DNA from: Lysobacter changpingensis
GTDB taxonomy: Bacteria > Pseudomonadota > Gammaproteobacteria > Xanthomonadales > Xanthomonadaceae
Direction: 5' to 3'
DNA: 64,000 nt
NCBI RefSeq assembly: GCF_017308985.1
Contig: NZ_JADWPE010000008.1
Coordinates: 114,875-178,874, forward strand
Each line of letters begins with the position of its first letter. The stretch's first letter is position 1. Positions 56,510 through 64,000 of this stretch are shown here, piece after piece. The position numbers were made by a program, and so were the translations under genes. A model generated the notes under the pieces. That model was not told the origin of the DNA. It saw only the letters and a program-made list of their open reading frames with translations, and did not search any database.

Positions 56510-57883
56510 TCAACCCACCGCAACCTCATGCGCATGCAGCAGTGCCTCCAGCGCATGACGCGGCAGCTTTCCGGTCTCGTTGCGCGGCAGCGTTTCCACG
56601 CGACGCAGCGGGCGAGGCAGGAACACCGGGTCCACCTGCTGGCGCAGCGCGTGCAGGATCGCGCTTTCCTCCATCCCGGGTGCGACCACCAGCGCGGCGA
56701 TGCGGCGGATGCCCATCGCATCCTCCGCATCGAGCTGGAACATCACGCCATCCTCCACGCCCGGCACCGCAAGCAGCTTGCGGGTGAGATCGCCCAGCGA
56801 AGCGCGCTTGCCGGCGATTTCCAGCAGGTCGGCGTTGCGGCCACGCAGTTCGAAGCGGCCGTCGGCATGCACTTCCATCAGGTCGGCCAGCACGATCGGC
56901 TCGGCGAGGTGCGGCGCATGCACGGCCGTGCCGTCGGGCTGCGGCGCGAGGCGGACGCCCGGCAGCGGCGTCCACGCGTCGTCGCGCGCGGTGCGGCGGC
57001 GGGCGAAGACGCAGGTTTCGGTCGAACCGAACACCTCGCGCACTTCGCAGCCGTAGCGCGCCTCGGCCTGCGCGGCGAGTTCCGGCGGCATCGGCGCGGT
57101 CGCCGAGACGATCCCGGCCAGCGGCGGCAGCGCGAGGTCGGACGCGACCAGCGCGCGCAGGTGCACGGGCGTGGTGACCAGCAGCGGCGGCGTGGGCGAA
57201 TCGTGCAGCGCGCGCGCCACGTCGGCCGGGAACAGCGGTCGTGCGGCGTGCACGGCGACCGGTCCGAGCAGCGGCATCAGCACCGACATCTCCATGCCGT
57301 ACATGTGCTGCGGCGGCACGGTCGCGATGACGTGCGTGACGTCCTCGCGCAGCAGGCCGTCGAGCGCGGCGAGGTTCTGCGCGGTGCTGGTGCGGAAGCT
57401 GGTCCACGTCTTGGCGTACGCGCGCGGCTGGCCGGTGCTGCCGGAGGTGAAGCCGATCGCGACGCGGGCGTCGGCGTCGACCATCGGCGGCTCGCCGTCG
57501 AGTTCCCCGAGCTGCTCCGGAATGCGCACGCAATGCGGCGGCGCCGGCGCGAGATCCACGTCGGTGAGGCAGTAGCTGTCCGGGTGCTGCGCGAGCACCT
57601 GGTCGACCACGGCCGGCGCGCGCGACGGCGGCATCAACGTCGTCTGCCCGCGCACGGCGGCGGCGCAGAAGGCGACGAGATAGCGGTAGCGGTCCTCGCA
57701 CAGGTTCAGCGCGAATCGCGCGGGCGGCAGCGCCGCGGCGAGCGCGCGCACGTGGCGGGCGAACATCGCGCGATCTATCGCGTGCCCGCCCTCGTCGAAG
57801 GCGATGGCGAGCGCGCCCGCGCCGTGCATCAACGGCACGGGCACGGCATGGACGGGACTGGATTCTTCGACGACCGCGGACAT
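56510..57883 (-). CDS. AMP-forming aryl-acid:ACP/CoA ligase (XanA2-like)
   Basis: A 457-aa adenylate-forming enzyme. The ATP loop TSGSTGQPRAYAK is at 146-158, the adenine/acid-contacting GSTET in VREVFGSTETCVF, the acid-binding turn in FELRGRNADLLEIAGKR, and the catalytic C-terminal Lys439 in NETGKLPR. Its length and order match the ligases of aryl polyene clusters (XanA2 in Xanthomonas activates hydroxybenzoate for transfer to the ACP). It lies 33 kb from the main cluster, divergent from the phosphopantetheinyl transferase. No other adenylating enzyme suited to the starter is present here. Confidence 0.85.
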   Translation of the reverse strand: MSAVVEESSPVHAVPVPLMHGAGALAIAFDEGGHAIDRAMFARHVRALAAALPPARFALNLCEDRYRYLVAFCAAAVRGQTTLMPPSRAPAVVDQVLAQHPDSYCLTDVDLAPAPPHCVRIPEQLGELDGEPPMVDADARVAIGFTSGSTGQPRAYAKTWTSFRTSTAQNLAALDGLLREDVTHVIATVPPQHMYGMEMSVLMPLLGPVAVHAARPLFPADVARALHDSPTPPLLVTTPVHLRALVASDLALPPLAGIVSATAPMPPELAAQAEARYGCEVREVFGSTETCVFARRRTARDDAWTPLPGVRLAPQPDGTAVHAPHLAEPIVLADLMEVHADGRFELRGRNADLLEIAGKRASLGDLTRKLLAVPGVEDGVMFQLDAEDAMGIRRIAALVVAPGMEESAILHALRQQVDPVFLPRPLRRVETLPRNETGKLPRHALEALLHAHEVAVG

Positions 57884-57972
57884 TGGCGTTCTGGCTGGTG
57901 TACTGCGGCGACGCCGCTTCCCCTGCCGTTACTTTACGCTGGCCGCCGTTCCCGCTCCCAGTCGCCTGGTTC

Positions 57973-58602
57973 ATGTCCCTGTCCCTTCCCCCAACCGCGC
58001 AGGGCGCCCCGGTGCGCTGGGCCTGGCGCCCGCACGCTCCGCGCGTCCCGGCCGAGCCGCTGGCGCGGCAGTGGCTGGCGGCGGAACTCGGCGTGGACAC
58101 GGACGCGCTGCCGCTGTCCCGCGACCCGCGCGGCCGGCCGCGGCTGGAAGGCGCCTTCGCCGAGTGGGACTGCAACTGGAGCCACAGCGGCGACGGGCTG
58201 CTGATCGCGCTCGGCCGCGGCGTGCGGCTCGGCATCGACCTGGAGCGCGTCCGCGCGCGCGAACGCGCCCTCGACCTGGCGCAGCGGTTCTTCACCGCGC
58301 CGGAGCTGGCCTGGCTGCACGCGGCGCCTTCGGCGGCGGTGCGCGACCACGGCTTCCTGCGCCTGTGGTGCGCCAAGGAAGCGGTGCTGAAGGCGCACGG
58401 CCACGGCATTTCCTTCGGCCTGCACCGGCTGCGGTTCGCCGACGGGCCGGAGGGATTGCGGCTGGTGGAATGCGATCCGGAGCTGGGGCCGGCGCAGGAC
58501 TGGTCGCTGCGGGAACTGCGGCCGGAGACGGAGTACCTGGGTGCGTTGGCGTGGAGAAGCCGGGAAAGCCGGGATCCGGTAGTGGAGATTCGGGATGCGT
58601 AG
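57973..58602 (+). CDS. 4'-phosphopantetheinyl transferase (Sfp type)
   Basis: A 209-aa transferase that moves phosphopantetheine from CoA to a carrier protein serine. GIDLERV holds Asp89 and Glu91 (Mg2+ binding), and [12 protein letters not shown] has Trp132, Lys135, Glu136 and Lys140. [13 protein letters not shown] is the N-terminal half motif. It is of the Sfp/EntD class rather than AcpS. The start is fixed by the family length. It is divergent from the aryl ligase with a 90-bp gap and is the likely activator of the pigment ACP. Confidence 0.9.
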   Translation: MSLSLPPTAQGAPVRWAWRPHAPRVPAEPLARQWLAAELGVDTDALPLSRDPRGRPRLEGAFAEWDCNWSHSGDGLLIALGRGVRLGIDLERVRARERALDLAQRFFTAPELAWLHAAPSAAVRDHGFLRLWCAKEAVLKAHGHGISFGLHRLRFADGPEGLRLVECDPELGPAQDWSLRELRPETEYLGALAWRSRESRDPVVEIRDA

Positions 58603-58672
58603 GAACCGGCGCCCGAAGCGGTCCGGTACCCTGTGCGCGCTCTACGAATCCCCAATCCCGAATCCCTGCTCC
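58583..58672. repeat. Inverted heptamer pair upstream of rsmG
   Basis: GAGATTCGGGATGCG at 58585-58599 (inside the end of the transferase gene) and CGAATCCCCAATCCCGAATC at 58646-58665 face each other across 45 bp. Same unit as the 63809 array; it occupies the leader of rsmG. Confidence 0.6.
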
Positions 58673-59338
58673 ATGATCACCCACGCCCCCTTCGACGCCA
58701 CGCTGCGCCGCACGCTCGACGACGGCCTGCGCGCGCTCGGCCTCGACCCGGCCACCGTGTCCGCCCCGCTGCTGGACTACCTCGCGCTGCTGGTGCGCTG
58801 GAACAAAACCTACAACCTCACCGCCGTGCGCGATCCGCACGAGATGGTGGTCAAGCACCTGCTGGATTCGCTGGCGATGCATCCGTTCGTGGACGACCTG
58901 GCCGCGCGCGGCGGCACGCTCGCCGACCTCGGCACGGGGCCGGGGCTGCCGGGGATTCCGCTGTCGATCGTCAAGCCGGGCCTGAAGGTCACGCTGGTGG
59001 AGAGCAACGGCAAGAAGGCGCGCTTCATGCGCGAGGCGATCCGCCAGCTGGGCCTGAAGGACGCACGCGTGGCCGAATCGCGCATCGAGGCGGTGGACGA
59101 GCCCGGCGCGTACGACGCGATCACCGCGCGCGCGCTCGCGACCTTGCCGCTGATCCTCGAACTGGGCGGCCACCTGCTCAAGCCCGACGGCCGCCTGCTG
59201 GCGATGAAGGGCGTGCACCCGGCGGACGAGCTTGCCGCGCTGCCCGCCGGCTGGGCGCTGCAAGCCTCGCACCCGTTGCGCGTGCCGGGGCTCGACGCCG
59301 AGCGCCACCTGGTCGTGCTCGCGCGCACGGCTGGGTAA
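58673..59338 (+). CDS. rsmG: 16S rRNA (guanine527-N7)-methyltransferase
   Basis: A 221-aa SAM-dependent enzyme. [29 protein letters not shown] is the RsmG N-terminal signature, [18 protein letters not shown] the SAM motif [21 protein letters not shown] motif II and [13 protein letters not shown] motif IV. It methylates G527 in 16S rRNA. It sits upstream of parA, as in many Proteobacteria near the origin of replication, although mnmG is not seen here. Confidence 0.95.
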   Translation: MITHAPFDATLRRTLDDGLRALGLDPATVSAPLLDYLALLVRWNKTYNLTAVRDPHEMVVKHLLDSLAMHPFVDDLAARGGTLADLGTGPGLPGIPLSIVKPGLKVTLVESNGKKARFMREAIRQLGLKDARVAESRIEAVDEPGAYDAITARALATLPLILELGGHLLKPDGRLLAMKGVHPADELAALPAGWALQASHPLRVPGLDAERHLVVLARTAG

Positions 59339-59515
59339 ACCCGGAGCAACGACCGGCCATCGCAAGTCATTGATCCGGCGCTTGCGGCCGTGCGGCTCGC
59401 GCCCGGAACGCCCATACAGCCAACGGCGAGGGGGCACGCGCGTTCCCATCCGGGCATAATCCCCGGTCCGGCCCCACGCCGGCCCATCTCCGTTTCCAAG
59501 ACCAGGACGAGCCGC

Positions 59516-60325
59516 ATGGCCCGCATCATCGCCGTCGCCAACCAGAAAGGCGGAGTCGGCAAGACCACCACCGCCGTCAACCTGGCCGCCGCGCTCGCGC
59601 GGACGCCCAAGCGCGTGCTGCTGGTCGACCTGGACCCGCAGGGCAACGCGACCATGGGCAGCGGCATCGACAAGCGCGAGATCGACACCACGATCTGCGA
59701 CGTCCTGCTGGGCGAGGCCGAGGCCACCTCGATCGTCAAGCGCACCGCCGAGGATTTCGACCTGCTGCCGGCCAACATCGAGCTGACCGCGGCCGAGATC
59801 ACCCTGATGGGCGAAGCCGGACGCGAGCAGCGCCTGAAGGCCGCGCTCGCGCCGCTGCGCGACAACTACGACTTCATCCTGATCGATTGTCCGCCGGCGC
59901 TGTCGCTGCTCACGCTCAACGCGCTGACCGCGGCCGACTCGATCGTGGTTCCGATGCAGTGCGAGTACTACGCGCTGGAAGGCATCAGCGCGCTGATCGA
60001 CACGATCGAGGCGCTGAAGGCCAGCCTCAACCCCAAGCTCGAGGTCGAAGGCGTGCTGCGCACCATGTTCGACGTGCGCAACAACCTCGCCACCGCGGTC
60101 TCGGCGGAGCTGATCAACCATTTCGGCGACCGCGTGTTCCGCACGATCGTGCCGCGCAACGTGCGCCTGGCCGAGGCGCCCAGCCACGGCCAGAGCATCG
60201 TCGGCTACGACCGCGCCAGCCGCGGCGGCATCGCCTACATGGGCCTGGCGGGCGAAGTGCTGCGCCGCCAGCGTGAGCGCGAGCAGAAGGCGCGCGCGCC
60301 GGAAGCGAAGGAGACCACGGCATGA
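59516..60325 (+). CDS. parA: Chromosome partitioning ATPase ParA (Soj)
   Basis: A 269-aa deviant-Walker ATPase. NQKGGVGKTTTAVNLAAAL (9-27) carries the signature Lys11 and Lys16; VDLDPQGNATMG and FILIDCPPALSLLTLNAL follow. No N-terminal HTH is present, which marks it as a chromosomal (type Ib-like) ParA. It moves ParB-parS complexes over the nucleoid. It overlaps parB by 4 bp. Confidence 0.97.
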   Translation: MARIIAVANQKGGVGKTTTAVNLAAALARTPKRVLLVDLDPQGNATMGSGIDKREIDTTICDVLLGEAEATSIVKRTAEDFDLLPANIELTAAEITLMGEAGREQRLKAALAPLRDNYDFILIDCPPALSLLTLNALTAADSIVVPMQCEYYALEGISALIDTIEALKASLNPKLEVEGVLRTMFDVRNNLATAVSAELINHFGDRVFRTIVPRNVRLAEAPSHGQSIVGYDRASRGGIAYMGLAGEVLRRQREREQKARAPEAKETTA

Positions 60326-61230
60326 GCGTAGCCAAGAAGCGCGGACTGGGCCGCGGCCTCGAAGCCCTGCTGGGACCCAAGGCCGCCGCCGAGGCGCCGG
60401 CGCTGGAAGCGGTCGAAGGCGACGTGCTGCGCCACCTGCCGGTCGATGCGCTGACGCCCGGCAAGTACCAGCCGCGCAAGCACTGGGACCAGGAAAAGCT
60501 CGAGGAGCTGGCCGAGTCGATCAAGGCGCAAGGCGTGATCCAGCCCATCGTCGTGCGCGACCTGGGCGGCAAGCGCTACGAGATCATCGCCGGCGAACGC
60601 CGCTGGCGCGCCTCGCAGCTGGCCGGACTGAGCGAGATCCCGGTCGTCATCCGCGAAGTCGACGACCGCACGGTCGTGGCGATGGCGCTGATCGAGAACA
60701 TCCAGCGCGAAGACCTCAATCCGCTGGAAGAAGCCAACGCGCTGCAGCGGTTGATCGACGAATTCGACCTGACCCACGCGCAGGCCGCCGAGGCCGTCGG
60801 CCGTTCGCGCGCCGCCGTGTCGAACCTGCTGCGCCTGCTGGAACTGCCGCCGGAAATCCGCGTGCTGCTGGAAACGCATGCGCTGGAAATGGGCCACGCC
60901 CGCGCCCTGCTCGCGTTGACCCCGCAGGCGGCGATCGCACTCGCACGACAGGCCGCCGAACACGGCTGGTCGGTGCGCGAGGTCGAGCACCGCGTGCAGC
61001 AGCTGGCCGCCGGGCAGATCCCGACCAGCAGCAGCGCCAAGCCCAAGGCCGCCAAGGCCAAGCCGCAGGCGGACATCGCCGCGCTCGAACGCGAGCTGTC
61101 GGAATCGCTCAACACCAAGGTCAACGTGCTGCACGGCCGCGGTGGCAAGGGCCGGCTGGTGATCCACTACTCCGACCTCGACTCGCTCGACGGCGTGCTC
61201 GAGAAGCTGCGCGGCACCGTCACCGAATAA
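60322..61230 (+). CDS. parB: Chromosome partitioning protein ParB (Spo0J)
   Basis: A 302-aa CTP-dependent DNA clamp. The N-terminal KKRGLGRGLEALLG binds ParA. The CTP-binding domain contains IVVRDLGGKRYEIIAGERRWRASQLAG (GERRWRA box) and ENIQREDLNPLEEA. The HTH region HAQAAEAVGRSRAAVSNLLRLLELP binds parS. The C-terminal dimerisation domain is preceded by an Ala/Lys-rich linker (SSAKPKAAKAKPQ). No parS palindrome (TGTTTCACGTGAAACA-like) was found in this window. Confidence 0.97.
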   Translation: MSVAKKRGLGRGLEALLGPKAAAEAPALEAVEGDVLRHLPVDALTPGKYQPRKHWDQEKLEELAESIKAQGVIQPIVVRDLGGKRYEIIAGERRWRASQLAGLSEIPVVIREVDDRTVVAMALIENIQREDLNPLEEANALQRLIDEFDLTHAQAAEAVGRSRAAVSNLLRLLELPPEIRVLLETHALEMGHARALLALTPQAAIALARQAAEHGWSVREVEHRVQQLAAGQIPTSSSAKPKAAKAKPQADIAALERELSESLNTKVNVLHGRGGKGRLVIHYSDLDSLDGVLEKLRGTVTE

Positions 61231-61245
61231 TCCGGAAGCGGCGGC

Positions 61246-61686
61246 ATGAACCCGTACCGCTACCGTGTCGCGCTGCGCGCCGTCCATCCGCGCGACGACC
61301 TGCGCCCGCTGTTCGACCAGCTCGGATTGCTGCCGGAACGCACCTGGCGGGCCGGCGACCGGCGGACCTCACCGGCGGGCATTCCGCTGGACGGCGTGTA
61401 CCGCGAAAGCTACGCCTACACGAATCTGACACATGGATCGCGAAACTGGTCGGATGAGGACCTGCAGGACTACCTGCGCGGCATCCAGCAGCGGCTGGCG
61501 ATGCATCGCGACGCGCTTCACGCGTTCCACATCCGCGGCGGTCGCTGCGGCTTGTCGATCGGGCTGACGGGCGAGAGCGGTTTCGGATTCGAACTGGATC
61601 CGTCGCTGGGCGCTGGCCTTGCGGACCTCAAGCTGACGCTGGGCTTCGACTTCCACGGCCAGGACGACCGTTCCGAAGCTCCCTGA
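61246..61686 (+). CDS. DUF4279-like protein
   Basis: A 146-aa protein starting 15 bp after parB with GGAAG upstream. YRYRVALRAVHPRDDLRPLFDQLGLLPERTWRAGDRR at the start, then GVYRESYAY, WSDEDLQDYLRGIQQRL and GFGFELDPSLGAGLADLKLTLGFDFH, follow the DUF4279 pattern (often immunity- or polymorphic-toxin associated in other genomes). No toxin partner is visible here. Function unknown. Confidence 0.75.
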   Translation: MNPYRYRVALRAVHPRDDLRPLFDQLGLLPERTWRAGDRRTSPAGIPLDGVYRESYAYTNLTHGSRNWSDEDLQDYLRGIQQRLAMHRDALHAFHIRGGRCGLSIGLTGESGFGFELDPSLGAGLADLKLTLGFDFHGQDDRSEAP

Positions 61687-61711
61687 TCCCCCCCCCGGAA
61701 CGCGACCCACG

Positions 61712-62710
61712 ATGGCTGAACCCTCCCCCGGCACCATCCTCGTCACCGGCGCCGCCGGCTTCATCGGCGCCTACACCTGCCGCGCATTGAAGGCGCGAGG
61801 CGCGACCGTCGTCGGCCTGGACAACTTCAACGATTACTACGACCCGCAGCTCAAGCGCGACCGCGTGGCCGCGCTGTGCCCGGACGTGGACATCCGCGCA
61901 CTCGACCTGACCGACCGCGATGGCCTGGCCGCACTGTTCGACGAGATCGCGCCGACGCACGTGGTGCATCTCGCCGCGCAGGCGGGCGTGCGTTATTCGC
62001 TCACCCATCCGCACGCCTATGTCGACAGCAACCTCGTCGGCTTCGTGAACATCCTCGAGGCGTGCCGCCATCGCGGCGTGCAGCACCTGGCGTACGCGAG
62101 TTCGTCGTCGGTGTACGGCGATTCGGCGACGCCGCCGTTCTCCGAGGACCAGCGCATCGACCAGCCGCGTTCGCTCTACGCCGCGACCAAGGCGGCCAAC
62201 GAACTGATGGCGCACACCTACGCGCACCTGTACGGACTGCGTTCGACGGGCCTGCGCTTCTTCACCGTGTACGGCCCGTGGGGCCGGCCGGACATGGCGC
62301 CGCTGCTGTTCTCGCGCGCGGTGCTGGCGGGCCGGCCGATTGACGTGTTCAACCACGGCCGGATGCGGCGCGACTTCACGTTCATCGACGACATCGTCGA
62401 TGGCGTGCTGGGCGCGCTGGACCATCCGCCCGTCGCGGATCACGCCGCCGGCGAAGCGCCGCATCGCGTGTTCAATCTCGGCAACCACACGCCGGTGGAA
62501 CTGGAGCGCTTCATCGCGGTCATCGAACAGGCCGCCGGCAAGCCGGCACAGAAGGTCTACAAGCCGATGCAGCCGGGCGACATGATCGAAACCATGGCCG
62601 ACACGCAACGCGGGCACGAAGCGTTCGGTTTCGCCCCCAGGACGCCCATCGAGCTCGGCCTGCCGCAGGTCGTGGCGTGGTGCCGCGACTACTTCGGCGG
62701 GAATGTGTGA
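61712..62710 (+). CDS. NAD-dependent epimerase (UDP-glucuronate 4-epimerase-like)
   Basis: A 332-aa extended SDR. TGAAGFIG (12-19) binds NAD; catalytic Tyr156 and Lys160 lie in YAATK. VVGLDNFNDYYDPQLKRDR after the Rossmann loop and RFFTVYGPWGRPDMAPLLF are hallmarks of UDP-glucuronate/GalE-type epimerases with acidic sugar substrates. It supplies nucleotide sugars for surface polysaccharide or lipid A glycan. It is followed 4 bp later by a glycosyltransferase, so it is probably part of a three-gene envelope operon. Confidence 0.9.
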   Translation: MAEPSPGTILVTGAAGFIGAYTCRALKARGATVVGLDNFNDYYDPQLKRDRVAALCPDVDIRALDLTDRDGLAALFDEIAPTHVVHLAAQAGVRYSLTHPHAYVDSNLVGFVNILEACRHRGVQHLAYASSSSVYGDSATPPFSEDQRIDQPRSLYAATKAANELMAHTYAHLYGLRSTGLRFFTVYGPWGRPDMAPLLFSRAVLAGRPIDVFNHGRMRRDFTFIDDIVDGVLGALDHPPVADHAAGEAPHRVFNLGNHTPVELERFIAVIEQAAGKPAQKVYKPMQPGDMIETMADTQRGHEAFGFAPRTPIELGLPQVVAWCRDYFGGNV

Positions 62711-62714
62711 ATCC

Positions 62715-63455
62715 ATGAGCACCTCCCCGCACCTTTCCGTCGTCGTACCGGTGTTCAACGAGCGCGACAACGTCGCGCCGCTGGTGCACGAGATCACCTC
62801 CGCGCTGCGCGGCCGCGCGCCGCACGAGGGTGGCGACTTCGAGATCGTCTACGTCGACGACCACTCGCGCGACGACACCCTGGCGGTATTGCAGGCGCTG
62901 AAGGCCGACGTGCCGGAACTGCGCGTGATCCATCACGTGACGCAGAGCGGCCAGAGCACCGCGATCCGCAACGGCGTGAAGGCCGCGCGCGGCGAATGGA
63001 TCGCCACGCTCGACGGCGACGGCCAGAACGACCCGGCCGACATTCCCAAGCTGATCGCGATGCGCGCGAACTCGCCCGCCGAGGTGAAGATGTTCGCCGG
63101 CTGGCGCGTGAACCGGCAGGACAGCGGCAGCAAGCGCTGGGCGTCGAAGTGGGCGAACGCGATCCGCGCGCGCATGCTGCGCGACGACACGCCCGACACC
63201 GGTTGCGGCATCAAGCTGTTCGAACGCGCGGCATTCCTAGAGCTTCCGCATTTCAACCACATGCACCGCTACCTGCCCGCGCTGATGCAGCGCGCCGGCT
63301 ACAGGACAGTGAGCGTGCCGGTGAACCACCGCGCGCGTTCGACCGGCGTGTCGAAGTACAACAACCTCAACCGCGCGCTGGTGGGCATCGCCGACCTGCG
63401 CGGCGTCGCGTGGCTGATCCGCCGCGGCAAGGTCACGCGCATCGAAGAAGTCTGA
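62715..63455 (+). CDS. Family 2 glycosyltransferase (DPM1/ArnC-like)
   Basis: A 246-aa GT-A enzyme. SVVVPVFNERDNVAPLVHEI and VYVDDHSRDDTLAVLQAL bind the nucleotide sugar; LDGDGQNDPADIPKLI is the DxD metal site; the end contains NHRARSTGVSKYNNLNRALVGIADL. It has no C-terminal TM helices, unlike ArnC. It would move a sugar from a nucleotide donor to a polyprenyl phosphate. The following gene encodes a small membrane protein, as in many polyprenol-phosphate sugar transferase pairs. Confidence 0.9.
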   Translation: MSTSPHLSVVVPVFNERDNVAPLVHEITSALRGRAPHEGGDFEIVYVDDHSRDDTLAVLQALKADVPELRVIHHVTQSGQSTAIRNGVKAARGEWIATLDGDGQNDPADIPKLIAMRANSPAEVKMFAGWRVNRQDSGSKRWASKWANAIRARMLRDDTPDTGCGIKLFERAAFLELPHFNHMHRYLPALMQRAGYRTVSVPVNHRARSTGVSKYNNLNRALVGIADLRGVAWLIRRGKVTRIEEV

Positions 63456-63468
63456 CAGCGGGGTCGCC

Positions 63469-63810
63469 ATGGAATTCGACTTCATGAACCACCCCATCGC
63501 CTGGCTCGAATGGACCGGGCTCCACATGTCGCCGTGGAAGATCATCGGCCTGACCGGCGCGCTGATGTTCGGCGGCCGGTGGCTGGTGCAGTTCGTCGCC
63601 TCGCGGCGCCACGGACGGCCGGTGATCCCGCGCCTGTTCTGGTACATGAGCCTGGTCGGCAGCGCGATGACGCTGGCGTACTTCCTGTTCTCGCAGAAGC
63701 AGGACGCCGTCGGCGTGATCCAGAACCTGTTCCCGGCGTTCACGGCAGCGTACAGCCTGTATCTGGATATCCGGCATCGTGGGTGGCGGCGGGATCGGGC
63801 GACGCATTGA
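63469..63810 (+). CDS. Lipid A biosynthesis (LpxB) N-terminal-domain membrane protein
   Basis: A 113-aa protein with three helices: about 24-42 (KIIGLTGALMFGGRWLVQF), 55-76 (LFWYMSLVGSAMTLAYFLF) and 83-102 (VGVIQNLFPAFTAAYSLYL). WKIIGLTGALMFGGRWLVQFVASRRHGRPVIPRLFWYMSL and the final NLFPAFTAAYSLYLDIR match the LAB_N domain normally found at the N-terminus of some LpxB proteins. It is a stand-alone copy. A second ATG at 63484 is possible. Adjacent to the DPM1-like transferase, it could help flip or position the lipid-linked sugar. Confidence 0.82.
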   Translation: MEFDFMNHPIAWLEWTGLHMSPWKIIGLTGALMFGGRWLVQFVASRRHGRPVIPRLFWYMSLVGSAMTLAYFLFSQKQDAVGVIQNLFPAFTAAYSLYLDIRHRGWRRDRATH

Positions 63811-64000
63811 TTCGTGATTCGTGATTCGTGATTCGTGATTCGTGATTCGTGATTCGGGATTCGGGATTCGGGATTCGGGATTCGGGATTCGGGATTCGGG
63901 ATTCGGGATTCGGGATTCGGGATTCGGGATTCGGGATTCGGGATTCGGGATTCGGGATTCGGGATTCGGGATTCGGGATTCGGGATTCGGGATTCGGGAT
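63809..64000. repeat. Long heptamer array (GATTCGT)6 then (GATTCGG)21+
   Basis: Starting on the last two bases of the stop codon, six perfect GATTCGT units (63809-63850) are followed by 21 perfect GATTCGG units and three further bases, running off the window. The pure, uninterrupted units point to recent slippage expansion. True length is unknown. Confidence 0.97.

Noticed and set aside
59340..61245. parS site near parAB.
   Set aside because: No 16-bp palindrome resembling TGTTTCACGTGAAACA was found; the GTTTCACGACG at 1160-1172 is only half a site and lies inside a coding region.
63809..64000. CRISPR-like array.
   Set aside because: Units are 7 bp, contiguous and without spacers; no cas genes nearby.

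Overview
The window is high-GC DNA (roughly 70% by eye) with tightly packed genes, many overlapping by 4 bp (ATGA or GTGA). The gene content points to the Xanthomonadaceae, most like Lysobacter or Stenotrophomonas: a xanthomonadin-type aryl polyene pigment locus with a XanB2-like chorismatase and a halogenase, a dipeptidyl peptidase IV with a GWSNGGY nucleophile elbow, GTAG-headed REP palindromes like the SMAG elements of Stenotrophomonas, and long GATTCGG heptamer arrays. No rRNA, tRNA or CRISPR array was found.

Layout. 0-11 kb: housekeeping and secreted genes (Ada fragment with a 2OG oxygenase, uvrD, a secreted M61-like peptidase, yqhA, a YfcG-type glutathione transferase, DPP IV, a DUF885 peptidase). 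11.1-23.9 kb: the aryl polyene (xanthomonadin-like) cluster. It has a ketosynthase, chain-length factor and glycosyltransferase on +, a long - strand operon (ACP, membrane protein, two hotdog dehydratases, acyltransferase, LolA-like protein, MMPL exporter, ketoreductase), and a divergent halogenase and chorismatase. 24-27 kb: repeats, a small membrane protein and a secreted metallopeptidase with a small secreted partner. 27.3-32.8 kb: porin plus sulfate ABC transporter (sbp-cysT-cysW-cysA). 32.8-37.4 kb: hemB, an acetyltransferase, an SDR, a beta-propeller protein, aroE and a Cys-cluster protein. 37.6-45.6 kb: a MoxR/DUF58/DUF4350/DUF4129/SpoIIM/RDD membrane module on the - strand. 45.7-49.1 kb: gamma carbonic anhydrase, coniferyl aldehyde dehydrogenase and threonine aldolase.

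49.16-55.47 kb is a genomic island of about 6.3 kb inserted in the first codons of xthA. It has visibly lower GC, a tyrosine recombinase at its left end, matching arm-type motifs at both ends and a 14-bp core repeat. The left junction holds a 9-codon stub of xthA. The right junction supplies a new GTG start and N-terminal codons, so xthA stays full length. The cargo is an orphan protein resembling the C-terminal specificity domain of Type ISP restriction enzymes, a TcmP/Gp37-Gp68 pair (methyltransferase-like protein plus three-cysteine protein), and an unrecognised two-gene unit (cytosolic protein plus four-TM membrane protein) in the opposite orientation. This looks like a small defence or phage-conflict island and is the best candidate here for an undescribed system.

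56.5-58.6 kb carries a second pigment locus: the AMP-forming aryl-acid ligase and a 4'-phosphopantetheinyl transferase needed to prime and activate the ACP of the main cluster 35 kb away. 58.7-63.8 kb holds rsmG, parA, parB, a DUF4279 protein, a UDP-glucuronate epimerase-like protein, a family 2 glycosyltransferase and a LpxB-N-terminal-domain membrane protein. The window ends inside a GATTCGG heptamer array.
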